64,000 nucleotides of DNA from UBA4722 sp044221135 (GTDB taxonomy: Bacteria; Pseudomonadota; Gammaproteobacteria; DSM-16500), in contig JBGAPT010000003.1 in the NCBI GenBank assembly GCA_044221135.1, positions 37,422 through 101,421 on the forward strand. The letters are read 5' to 3'. Each line of letters begins with the position of its first letter. The stretch's first letter is position 1. A model generated the notes under the pieces. It did not search any database and was not told the DNA's origin. It was given only the letters and a program-made list of their open reading frames with translations. The position numbers and the translations under genes were made by a program. Positions 36,433-45,148 of this stretch are shown here, piece by piece.

Positions 36433-36577
36433 TTTTTAGATACTAAACGACTCTATTCATTACACTTTGAATTGCATAATATACGACAAAGAGCGAAAAG
36501 ACTTGCAAATAAAACGATTCTTATATTATAAGTTAAGTATTCACTGAATTAAGAATTAAAAACAAGAGAAAATACAA

Positions 36578-37795
36578 ATGAATTATTTTATCAATCTCTC
36601 ATTACTACGTCACAATCGCAATTTTCGTTTTTTATACCTAGGCCAATTTATTTCCTTTTTTGGTACCATGATTACAAGTGTTGCGTTGCCGTATCAAATT
36701 TACCATGAAACACATTCAACCCTGATGGTTGGACTGTTGAGTTTATTTCAATTATTACCCTTACTTCTTACCGCATTAATGGGCGGCGTGCTCGCCGATC
36801 GTCACCATAGAAAAAGATTATTAATCATTTCGGAGACATTACTCGCTTTAGGCTGCTTAGTATTAACATGGAATGCTTCACTTACTATGCCAAAAATTTG
36901 GATCCTATTTTTGGTTAGTATGATCATGTCAGCAGTCACTGGATTGCATCGACCTGCTCTGGAAAGTTTGATGCAACAAATTGTGGCTAAAAATGATTTT
37001 CCGATGCTTGGATCTTTATCTACTTTCACATACAGTGTATGTATGATCGCGGGCCCTGCCGCGGGCGGTTTGATCATTGCACATTTTGGTTTGCTGAATA
37101 CGTATATTGTAGATTTTATCAGCTTCATCATTTCATTAGCTGCGCTTAGTTTAATAACAAATATTCCCAAACCTATTATCGTTCGCAAAGAATCCGTTTT
37201 TTCTTCTCTCATACAAGGATTGCAATACGCTATATCTAGACAAGAATTATTAGGGACTTATTTTGTCGATTTTATTGCGATGGTTTTTGGAATGCCAATG
37301 GCTTTATTCCCAGCTATTGCACACTCTTATGGCGACGTAAAAATACTGGGAATGCTCTACTCAGCACCTGCTGTAGGCGCACTCGTTATCTCTTTTTTAA
37401 GTGGTTGGACAAAACATATAAAACAGCATGGCTTAGCTATCTCAATCGCTGCGGGTTTATGGGGCATATCAATTATATTTTTTGGCTTTTCAACGCATCT
37501 TTGGTATGCGTTATTTTTTCTGGCTCTTGCAGGTGCGTTTGATGCGGTGAGTGGTATTTTTCGTCAAACCATGTGGAATGAAACTATTCCCATTGCCTAT
37601 CGTGGACGATTAGCCGGAATTGAAATGATCAGTTATATGAGCGGCCCAAAATTAGGGGATACGGAAGCAGGATTAGTAGCAGCTGCATTTGGAGTGACCG
37701 CATCCATTGTTTCGGGTGGCGTATTGTGTGTAGTGGGAGTAGGGGTTTGTTGTTACTTTTTACCTAAGTTCTATAAATATAAATCTGTAGGGTAG
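36578..37795 (+). CDS. MFS exporter (EntS/MFS_3-like)
   Basis: A 405-aa major facilitator with about 12 helices and the motif GGVLADRHHRKRLL. The N-terminus NFRFLYLGQFISFFGTMI is typical of the EntS-like branch, which exports siderophores or drugs. No siderophore genes are adjacent, so the substrate is open. Confidence 0.8.
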   Translation: MNYFINLSLLRHNRNFRFLYLGQFISFFGTMITSVALPYQIYHETHSTLMVGLLSLFQLLPLLLTALMGGVLADRHHRKRLLIISETLLALGCLVLTWNASLTMPKIWILFLVSMIMSAVTGLHRPALESLMQQIVAKNDFPMLGSLSTFTYSVCMIAGPAAGGLIIAHFGLLNTYIVDFISFIISLAALSLITNIPKPIIVRKESVFSSLIQGLQYAISRQELLGTYFVDFIAMVFGMPMALFPAIAHSYGDVKILGMLYSAPAVGALVISFLSGWTKHIKQHGLAISIAAGLWGISIIFFGFSTHLWYALFFLALAGAFDAVSGIFRQTMWNETIPIAYRGRLAGIEMISYMSGPKLGDTEAGLVAAAFGVTASIVSGGVLCVVGVGVCCYFLPKFYKYKSVG

Positions 37796-37880
37796 CTTAA
37801 ATAGCGTATTTAATAATGATTCTACCCTTTACTGGCTGGAAAATTAAGCTATACTTTATTACTTATAAATGAGAGGTTTA

Positions 37881-38282
37881 ATGAAAACAAAATTACTTAG
37901 TGTTATAAGCTTAACAATTGCGGCTATTTTTATTCCGCTCTTATCTATTGCATCTATTACTACATTGAATCCTGCCTTAGAATCAGATTGCAAAAAATTG
38001 GATGCACCTCACACTATATTGATAGTTCATACTTTAACGTGTCCTTATTGTAGAAAATTCATGCCTATAGCGGCTCGGGTTTCAGAACTTCCAGCATATA
38101 AGTCATGGTCTTTTTATGAAATTGATGTAACTAATCTCAATAACGATTCTGTGTGTGGTAAAGCCTATGATGGCGTTCCAGTGTCGTTTGTTAAAAATAT
38201 CAATAAGAAAAATTCAATTATTTACGGCGCTAAAGAGGCAGAAGCCTTACAGGATGCGCTTGATGGTGCTGATGCACAATAG
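37881..38282 (+). CDS. Periplasmic thioredoxin-fold protein with CPYC motif
   Basis: A 133-aa protein with a signal peptide and a thioredoxin/glutaredoxin-like core. HTLTCPYCRKFMP holds the redox CPYC, and the cis-Pro segment DGVPVSFV follows. It could reduce or isomerise disulphides. The ATG at 37881 has a GAGAGG ribosome site. Its last codon and TAG coincide with the beginning of an ISL3 end remnant, so the original C-terminus may have been replaced. Confidence 0.7.
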   Translation: MKTKLLSVISLTIAAIFIPLLSIASITTLNPALESDCKKLDAPHTILIVHTLTCPYCRKFMPIAARVSELPAYKSWSFYEIDVTNLNNDSVCGKAYDGVPVSFVKNINKKNSIIYGAKEAEALQDALDGADAQ

Positions 38283-38311
38283 GTGAGTGCCCCTTGAAAT
38301 GAAAAAGACCC
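38280..38311 (+). mobile_element. Solo right end of an ISL3-family element
   Basis: TAGGTGAGTGCCCC(T)TGAAATG..AAAGACCC matches the right ends of the two ISL3 copies (40747-40778 and 50424-50455) except at three positions. No other part of an IS is present. It lies 22 bp from the tRNA-Phe fragment, as the right end of the 49174 copy lies 8 bp from the intact tRNA-Phe. Confidence 0.8.
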
Positions 38312-38333
38312 AAGAAATTTATCTGGTGGCCAG

Positions 38334-38371
38334 AGGTGGAATCGAACCACCGACACAGAGATTTTCAGTCC
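38334..38371 (-). other. tRNA-Phe 3' fragment (attL)
   Basis: The reverse strand carries the 3' half of tRNA-Phe: part of the anticodon arm, the T-arm GGTGGTTCGATTCCACC and the acceptor end CTGGCCACCA. Identity with the intact gene stops sharply after 38371, in the anticodon stem. One base differs (38360). It marks the left attachment site of the island. Confidence 0.9.
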
Positions 38372-38389
38372 TATAAATATCACTTTTAA

Positions 38390-38656
38390 TGTGTTTTTCG
38401 AGCGAAAAGTAATATGGGTTATTTGCAAGAACCTCGCAAAGCTTTGCTGAATGTGATAAAGTTATCAGGCATTGAATTTATCATCCACGACCTCCGCAGA
38501 ACATTGATCACCACTGCAGAAAGCTGCGATATTTCGGCCTATGCACTCAAGCGTTTACTGAACCGTAAAATGAATAATGATGTGACATCAGGTTATTTGA
38601 TTATTGATGTTGAGCATCTAAGAAAGTCTATGCAGCAGGTTACAGATTTTTTTTAA
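38390..38656 (+). pseudogene. Tyrosine-recombinase integrase, C-terminal fragment
   Basis: About 88 codons remain. VFRAKSNMGYLQEPRKAL, the catalytic HDLRRT box (H and R of the H-x-x-R motif) and the nucleophile region VTSGYLIID match the last part of P4-type phage integrases. The first 300 or so residues are missing, cut 19 bp from attL. It was the integrase of the tRNA-Phe island and is now non-functional. Confidence 0.85.
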
Positions 38657-38664
38657 GAAATACG

Positions 38665-38990
38665 GATGTGATCCAAACATTAACAGATACCACAAATCCA
38701 AGAGATTACTGGTATAAAATGAAGCTTAGAGTGAAAAATGAGGACGGGGCTGAGTTGTCGACATTTTGTCGACAACTGAAGTTAAAGTCATCAGATGGTA
38801 AAGCTTACAGTACAGACTGTGCTAATACTGAAAGTTTATTTCGTATTATTCAGTTGCGCGCTCAGGTGGTGAAATAGCTGGGAATGCTAGAAAAGATTTA
38901 GAGAAAAGAACAGGGAAAAAAATAACAACCAAGCAGAATTATTTAGGGCAGGCACAAAAGCAGAGCAAGAAAAAAGAAATAGTGGGGTGA
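38665..38990 (+). pseudogene. Phage antirepressor (BRO-N/Ant family), deleted remnant
   Basis: The first part encodes DVIQTLTDTTNPRDYWYKMK and KLKSSDGKAYSTDCANTESL, the BRO-N antirepressor core. After FRIIQ the frame changes, and the C-terminal end GGEIAGNARKDLEKRTGKK appears in another frame up to the stop at 38988. The N-terminus and the middle are missing. It is a phage or island relic. Confidence 0.8.
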
Positions 38991-39061
38991 GTCTTCAAAG
39001 GATTGGAATAAGCTGTTTCATTTTGATATAAATTCACTATACTGTAAGAATTAAGCTTAAT

Positions 39062-39096
39062 GAAAAAACTCCCAATAGAGCTTTAGCTACTGGGAG
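39062..39096 (-). terminator. Rho-independent terminator after the secreted protein gene
   Basis: On the minus strand CTCCCAGTAG and CTATTGGGAG form a stem followed by TTTTTT, 24 bp after the stop of the gene at 39120-39515. Confidence 0.85.
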
Positions 39097-39119
39097 ATAA
39101 TTGTAGTTGTTAATAACAA

Positions 39120-39515
39120 TTAATTAGCATTAGGTAAAGGTATGTGATGGCAATCTAGTGTAACAATTTCAGAAGAATCATTACCAGCTATAACATCACC
39201 ACCATCAAAATAAAATCCATCTTTGTCATCATTATTTGCTTTTAATGTGATTTTTCCTGCAGTGTCAGAAAATAACTTATGCTGCGTTGAGCCTTCAGAA
39301 TTAAAATCCATATATACTTTACTAAGATCAACTTTAGGATTAGGATTAACTTGGCACTCAATACTTTGTAGAGTGTTTTCCATTTTTACAGTCACTGTCT
39401 GGCTTGGTTGAATTGAAATTGAATCAGACAAAGTGACTGTTTGCGACGTTTGTGCGAAAGCGACACTAGCAAATATTAAAGGTACTGTAATAATAAAATA
39501 CTTCAAAAAACTCAT
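39120..39515 (-). CDS. Secreted hypothetical protein (131 aa)
   Basis: Family not recognised. A signal peptide (YFIITVPLIFASVAFAQ) and a mature beta-rich domain with two Cys (QSIECQVN and TLDCHHIP) suggest an exported protein with one disulphide. It has a proper terminator downstream, so it seems an intact single-gene unit within the island. Confidence 0.62.
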   Translation of the reverse strand: MSFLKYFIITVPLIFASVAFAQTSQTVTLSDSISIQPSQTVTVKMENTLQSIECQVNPNPKVDLSKVYMDFNSEGSTQHKLFSDTAGKITLKANNDDKDGFYFDGGDVIAGNDSSEIVTLDCHHIPLPNAN

Positions 39516-39614
39516 AAATCCCCCTATTAGTCATAACTACGTTTTTTGTAAAAACAACGCCGGCAGTCTATACTTAATCAATAATCTTATCAACACCTCT
39601 AAAGGAAATTTTCT

Positions 39615-39863
39615 ATGGAAATAATAAGATTAAATCAGGAAGACATTGAGATTCTTCAGGGTATCACGACTTTCTTTAAAAAAATTAATGGAATTATATC
39701 TTGCAATTGTTCATCAGATGAGAATTTTCTTGGTATCCTATTTGGTCAGGGATGGATGCGAATTGAGCCTACAGAAGAATTTTTTAAAAAAATATGGAGA
39801 GAAATATTCACATCTGAAAATAATCTGCCACAAGGCTCTTCCCCAAATAAGGGGGCACTTTAA
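39615..39863 (+). pseudogene. Hypothetical gene truncated by the ISL3 element
   Basis: The frame begins MEIIRLNQEDIEILQGITTF with an AAAGGAAA ribosome site. Its last ten codons (QGSSPNKGAL) come from the left end of the IS inserted at 39834, so the native 3' part is lost. The remaining 73 residues are not recognised. Confidence 0.55.
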
Positions 39864-40778
39864 TCGAAAATAGATTACCTTACTTGTTGAATGGACAAGA
39901 GAAAGGAGATTAAAAATGCCCCGAAGAGATAATATCCTAAATTTACCTGGATTTTCTATCAAAAAAATGACGGGTTATAACCCGCTGATAAAGGAGATTG
40001 AACAGCGTGATTGCCCGACGGTGCTTGGAATTGATGAGCATTTCTTTAGTAGGAGACAAGGATATGCTACGACGTTTTGTAATTTAAAAAGGAATAAAAT
40101 ATTTGATATTGTTAAAGGGCGCTCATCAAAAGAGCTTTCAGACTATTTGCAAAAATTACCAGGAAAAGAAGCAGTGAAAGTGATCTGTATTGATTTGAGC
40201 AGTCATTATAGACATCTAATACAAAATTATTTTCCTAATGCAAAGATAGTAGCAGACCGATTTCATGTTGTTCGATTAATGCTGCATCAATGTATGCAAA
40301 CTTATCAAGAAATTGATCCAAAGATGAAAAATAAACGCGGACTATTGGCCGCATTGCGAACCAAGCCCGAAAATTTAACCCCTCACCGATTACAAAAGCG
40401 TGATGACTATTTAAAACAGCAGCCTGTGATCGGGGCCATTTATCAATTTAAACGAGAATTGCATGAGGTGTTGATGAAAAAAACAATGCAAGCAAAGCGA
40501 TGTAAAAAAATCATTCCTGTGTTTTTAAAAATGATTACGGACCTTAAACAGAGTCCGTTTAAGCGATTAGTCACACTCGGTAAAACACTTTACCAATGGC
40601 GTGAGGAGATCGTTCGTATGTGGCGGTTTAGTAAGAACAATGGAATAACGGAAGGGTTCCATCGCAAGATGAAACTGATTCAAAGAAGAGCATATGGATT
40701 TCAGAACTTTGAAAATTATAGGTTACGAGTTAGAGTACTGTGTGGTTAGGTGAGTGCCCCCTGAAATGGGAAAGACCC
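39834..40778 (+). mobile_element. ISL3-family insertion sequence, copy A (internally deleted, 945 bp)
   Basis: Imperfect terminal repeats GGCTCTTCCCC...GGGGGCACTT and its counterpart GGTGAGTGCCCCCTGAAATGG...GACCC bound the element. Compared with the copy at 49174, about 336 bp are missing between the segments CCGCTGATA and AGGAGATTGAACAGCG. No target duplication is visible. It cut a small gene at 39615. Confidence 0.88.
39916..40749 (+). pseudogene. ISL3 transposase lacking its DNA-binding domain
   Basis: A 277-aa frame holding the catalytic core: GIDEHFF (first Asp), ADRFHVVRL (second Asp) and NGITEGFHRKMK (Glu). The internal deletion removes the N-terminal zinc-finger and helix-turn-helix seen in copy B (CIHCNGRN, CRQCKRYF) yet keeps the frame open. 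A full transposase would be about 390 aa. It probably cannot bind the ends, though interference with other ISL3 copies is conceivable. Confidence 0.85.
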
Positions 40779-40978
40779 GATCTAGGTTTGTTACAATTTT
40801 GCTACAGTATGCTGTTCTCATGTTATTCTATTAACCTACTGTTTTATATACGGTTTAGATTGGCATTATACGTGGTTAAATGCTGACTTTGCGTCCATAA
40901 AAGCAAACTATCAATTTAGCATATAAAAAGCTGCTTTTTTCTCTCGCCTTTAACATAAAATCTGCATATAATGATTAC

Positions 40979-42175
40979 ATGCTATATAAAATCATTATCG
41001 AAAATTTTTTTTCTATCGCTGATTGGCAGGAGCTTACTTTTGGGGTTCCGGCTAATGCGCCGGAGTTGCCTTGTTTTAAAGTATCACGGTCCGATCATGA
41101 AACTCGTTTGCCTGTGGTAGTAGGATTTTTTGGTTCCAATGCTTCAGGCAAATCTACCATTTTACGTGCGGTCGTGTCTGCGGCATTCTTTGCGATTCGT
41201 AGCTTTGATTGGGTTGACCAGATTAATGAATTATTCCAACCCTATAGACAGAAAGATTGGTGGGGGAAGCCGACTAAAATCACTATTGAGTTCGATAGCC
41301 AACTAAGTGATGGTCACCCATCTGCAATATTTCGTTATGAGCTGCATATTGCACATCATGCTCAGGATTATGGAAATAAATCTGTTTTGTATGAAGCACT
41401 ATCCTATGCGCCTAAAGGAAAATTTCGCCGTCTTTTTGAACGAGAAGGTCAAAAATTCGATTTTGGTCGTGAATTTGATATTTCTGGTTGTAATGATCCT
41501 AGAACGCAAAGCATCCGTCCTAATGCTAGTGTCATAAGTACATTAGCGAAGTTAAACCATCCTTTATCTACTTATTTCAGTAGCGTGATAGGAGCATTGC
41601 AAACTAACATTATCGGTGTTCATAAGATTCAACAGAATACTAGTCAGTTTCTTTCCGTTTATGCGCATGACAAGAATTGTTTGGAGCGCTTGAATAGAGA
41701 GCTAAGACGTTTAGATATTGGTCTTGAGTCAATGATGATAATGCAAGGAAATCAAGGCTTGTTTGCGAAATTTCAACACGCTGGTCTTGATGGATTTATC
41801 GTCTTTGACGAAGAGTCAGCCGGCACAAAGCGTTTCGTCGAAATTTTTCCACGAATACATTATGCATTGGAAACTGGTGGAATAGTTATGATTGACGAAA
41901 TTGATACTGACTTACATCCTCTATTGCTACCAGAATTATTTCGGTGGTTTAGCGATCCAGAACGTAATTCTCATGGAGCACAGTTGTTTTTTACTGCTCA
42001 CAATCCCGGCTTATTAGATGATCTAGAAAAGGAACAAGTATTTCTTACTGAAAAACCCAGCGGGCAAGCCACGCATGTTTATGGAGCACGTGACATCAAA
42101 GGGTTACGCCGTGAGCCAAGTTTAATGAGAAAATACCTTGCGGGTCAATTGGGCGCTGTACCACGTATTGGATAG
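40979..42175 (+). CDS. AAA15-family ABC-type ATPase (AbiLi/RloA-like defence component)
   Basis: A 398-aa ATPase of the OLD/AAA15 group. Walker A GSNASGKST is at residues 52-60, the signature-like EESAGTKRFVEIF at 278-290, Walker B GIVMIDEID at about 301-309 and the switch His in FTAHNPG at 341. No Toprim domain follows, but a separate RloB-like Toprim gene starts three bases after the stop. ATPases of this type act with Toprim nucleases in AbiL, PARIS and related anti-phage systems. A TATAAT box sits six bases before the ATG and no ribosome site is seen, so the mRNA may be leaderless. Confidence 0.85.
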   Translation: MLYKIIIENFFSIADWQELTFGVPANAPELPCFKVSRSDHETRLPVVVGFFGSNASGKSTILRAVVSAAFFAIRSFDWVDQINELFQPYRQKDWWGKPTKITIEFDSQLSDGHPSAIFRYELHIAHHAQDYGNKSVLYEALSYAPKGKFRRLFEREGQKFDFGREFDISGCNDPRTQSIRPNASVISTLAKLNHPLSTYFSSVIGALQTNIIGVHKIQQNTSQFLSVYAHDKNCLERLNRELRRLDIGLESMMIMQGNQGLFAKFQHAGLDGFIVFDEESAGTKRFVEIFPRIHYALETGGIVMIDEIDTDLHPLLLPELFRWFSDPERNSHGAQLFFTAHNPGLLDDLEKEQVFLTEKPSGQATHVYGARDIKGLRREPSLMRKYLAGQLGAVPRIG

Positions 42176-42178
42176 ATA

Positions 42179-42727
42179 ATGACAAGAAGAATAATCTTAC
42201 AGAGAACCCGGTTTTTCTTCTCGGTTGAGGGTGAGGGAGAGCAATCAGTTATTAAATGGATTCAAGAGCTGGCTGATCAAAATGGATTACACATACATCT
42301 TGATTGTGAAGTATTAAAGGGTGGTGGTTACAAAACCATGCTTAAAAGTACGATACATTATCAAAAACGCAAAGAGAGGCAGAAAGCTAAAAGTTCTATT
42401 TTGTTGGTAGATGGTGACCGTGCTGATGGTGATGATGGATGGTCAATTTCTCAGCTTAAACAAGAGGCATTCAGGCATAACATAGTTGTTTGTGTGCAAA
42501 ACCCAAATCTAGAAGGCTTATTGTTGCGATTGATGCCAGGAAAAGAAAATTTGCAACCAGTTGGGTCGAATGTTCAAGCGCAGTTGCGTAGTGTCTGGCC
42601 TAGTTACAAGAAGCCTGCTGATACGCGTACGCTTGCGGGAAAATTTACCTTAGCAGACTTGCTTCGGGTTGCAAAAATAGACTCTGAATTAAATACCATG
42701 TTGTCAATAATAGGATTAAGCCAATAA
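42179..42727 (+). CDS. RloB-like Toprim-fold protein (AbiLii-like effector nuclease)
   Basis: A 182-aa protein with an N-terminal Toprim-type acidic turn (SVEGEGEQ, residues 15-22), a DxD motif in LLVDGDRAD (78/80) and NPNLEGLLL (about 108), the pattern of RloB/AbiLii proteins. The expected activity is metal-dependent nucleic-acid cleavage gated by the partner ATPase; that is family knowledge and is not shown here. Only three bases separate it from the ATPase gene, and the LRR-like gene follows eight bases later. Confidence 0.78.
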   Translation: MTRRIILQRTRFFFSVEGEGEQSVIKWIQELADQNGLHIHLDCEVLKGGGYKTMLKSTIHYQKRKERQKAKSSILLVDGDRADGDDGWSISQLKQEAFRHNIVVCVQNPNLEGLLLRLMPGKENLQPVGSNVQAQLRSVWPSYKKPADTRTLAGKFTLADLLRVAKIDSELNTMLSIIGLSQ

Positions 42728-42735
42728 GGAGTTGT

Positions 42736-44909
42736 ATGTTAAGAATTGGAGATGGCTCAAATCAAGCCGATGGCTCGCCATCGCAGCATGATATGGAAGC
42801 GAACTCGTCTATAGAAGTGAGGAAAAATGCGCAAAGCAATATTGAATTTTACCGCGTTAAACTGAAAGATGAACTGACATCACTGCAACTGTCTGTACTA
42901 GATGCTATCATTAATAGCAACATAGAACTTTTGAGACATCAATTTCCTAATGAAGATTTTCATGGTTTAGGTCGTCGCCCAATATTCGATGTTGTCTCTG
43001 CGTCCAAAACAGAACTAATCAATTTTATCTGCACGCATGTTCGATTAAATCATGTCGCAACGCTAATGTTTTATGGAGCATTACTCACAACATCAATAGA
43101 CACTATTTTAAAAGCATGTAAAAAATACTCTCCGTATTACATTTTTTTCAATTATCGTTATTCTGTCACAGATAGTCAGGCAAAAACTTTGTTAAAATAT
43201 ATAACAGAAAAAAGATGTATAACAAAGCACAAACTTGTACATCTTAAAATAGAGTCTGGAGAAAAAATATCAAATGAAACAGCAGAATTGCTTGCTATAA
43301 TACCTAATACAACACGAAGACCTGTTACTATCACAATAGAACAGAATCCTGCTTTTGAAAATAGGAAAAAAATTGAATCTCTAACACCTTGGATATCAGC
43401 TGATTACAGCGAAGAAAAAACAAATCTATTTTTACAAGAAATTAAAACACCATCAAACCCTTTTATAGAAATAACACTAAGAAAACCTCTCATTGATCCA
43501 AAATGAGGTGCCTTTTTTAATGAATTACTAACTAATCATAAAGTAACAAAATTAAACATAACAAAGTCTAGTGAAATCGATGATCCCCACATAGTATTTT
43601 ACCCTATTATTTCTGCTTTATGTGTTAATCACACTATTACGATACTCATTTTAAGTATACCTATTGATATCAATCCTGTATGGATTTCAACATTTCAAAC
43701 CGCATTGGCATCGAATACAACCTTTACATCTATTAAGCTAAAAAACCAAACTCATGTTCCTTATATGGAACAGCTTGCAACACATCCTTCGTTGACTTCG
43801 CTCGTTTTCAAACGCTGTTTATTCGAAGATAATTTTCTTAACTTATATTAATTAAGAAAAAAACGTTACAAAGTTTAATAGTGGTTCAATGTATTCCACG
43901 CGAGCCCGTTCTTTTAAACTTGATTTCTGGATTAAAGAACAACAAAACTCTTACTGAATTACAATTAACAAATTTATCTAATCTGGCTATTAATGCATTA
44001 GGTGGCGCGCTTTTACCTCATCGTTTTTTAAGAAAATTGATTTTGGATGATTTGGACTCAGGTAGATCACATTTTGATATTGAGAACTTTCGTGAGTTTA
44101 TACACAGATTGCAACGTAACAATTCTCTATTTAATATTTTATTTTATAGCGTTGATATACGCACTAAGCATTTATGTCGCTATACTACATGGTATTCACA
44201 ACAAACAACTAATGATCCTTCCCAGACATTATTGCGAAAGACTTTAAAAAGAAACAAAGAACTCTGGATCAAAACAGAGAGACAATCTTGCGCAGAAGCA
44301 GCAATTGCGTTTTCATTAGCTGTTCGTCAAAACCATAAAAATATAACGAAAATTATTGGTGTACCATTCAATTTGATTTTTGGTTTCTTAGCTAAAGCAA
44401 CTCTTGTGGAAATAAATAGATGCAGTCTGCTTGTACAGAACAATATAAAAAAGCGCGAGTGGAAATCGAGCATAGATGGCAATACAATTTTTAAAAAATG
44501 GAAAGAAATAAAAAACATAGAACCACCAGAAGATAAAAAAACTGGAGATCTAAAAACTCTCCTCCCTCCTTGCAATGAAGAAAAAAAAGATATCCCTGTC
44601 ATTCTTGAGCATGAATTCAAAACAATTATTGAAAGCTATGAATCAAAATCTTCTTTGTCTTTCTGTTGTTTTTGGGTCTTCGATCCTGTTCGAAGTCATT
44701 CTATGCGAGCATTGAAAAAGATCAATCCCATAGATGGCGTTATATCAAAAAAACAAATTGAAGATGCCATTTCTAACTCTAAGGATAAATATCGAGAAAG
44801 ACGCCTTGAATTTTTTCAAAGAAAATCTGATTATGCTTGTAAGACGGGTACGGATAGCGTGATCAAACAATTGAGAGACCATCCAGCTTTCATGAGCGCT
44901 AGTTCTTAA
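42736..44909 (+). pseudogene. LRR (RNI-like) protein gene broken by a stop and a frameshift
   Basis: The gene starts eight bases after the Toprim gene with a strong AAGGAG site. The frame stops at TGA (43504-43506) but continues uninterrupted in the same frame to 43851. It then shifts to a frame open to 44909, for a total of about 720 codons. Middle segments show leucine-rich-repeat spacing (NHTITILILS, LSNLAINALGGAL, LRKLILDDL); the last 220 residues are unrecognised. It may be a third component of the defence operon or an effector-type gene. It has one stop plus one frameshift, so recent decay or sequencing error are both possible. Confidence 0.7.
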
Positions 44910-44921
44910 TATCGTTGAGAG
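44718..44921 (+). repeat. 204-bp direct repeat A, left copy (3' end of the LRR gene)
   Basis: Identical to 48915-49118 except for two observed substitutions. It covers the last 63 codons of the LRR gene and a few bases beyond (to ATCGTTGAGAG). The right copy is a detached 3' fragment, showing that this gene end was duplicated. Confidence 0.92.
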
Positions 44922-44977
44922 CTCGTTGGACGCCACTATTTACCTTCCATAAACTAATCAGAAAAATCCAAAATAAT

Positions 44978-45051
44978 GTGCCTGAAATTTATAACCCATT
45001 GTTATAAATAGAAATTTATTTTTTTAAACTCGATTTTATTACGAAGTCAGG
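44978..45051 (+). repeat. 74-bp direct repeat B, left copy
   Basis: Begins GTGCCTGAAATTTATAACCC and ends ACGAAGTCAGG; an identical copy lies at 48841-48914. It contains TTATAAC-CCATT-GTTATAA, and its ends carry a short inverted CCTGA/TCAGG. It is noncoding. The two copies flank the ankyrin-gene segment in the same orientation. The 238-bp gap 44910-45148 holds this repeat and otherwise nothing recognisable. Confidence 0.88.
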
Positions 45052-45148
45052 GGAAAAAATGCTTTTGAAAAATTTAAGACGTTTCATGGTAATGCCGAAA
45101 TTCTTAACCAAGTGATGACGATTTATAGTTTAGCCAACTCTTCTTACT

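Noticed and set aside
40979..42727. Identification of the ATPase-Toprim pair as PARIS
   Set aside because: PARIS AriB carries a DUF4435 Toprim protein; the small effector here looks RloB/AbiLii-like, so AbiL/RloAB-like is the better, still tentative, label.
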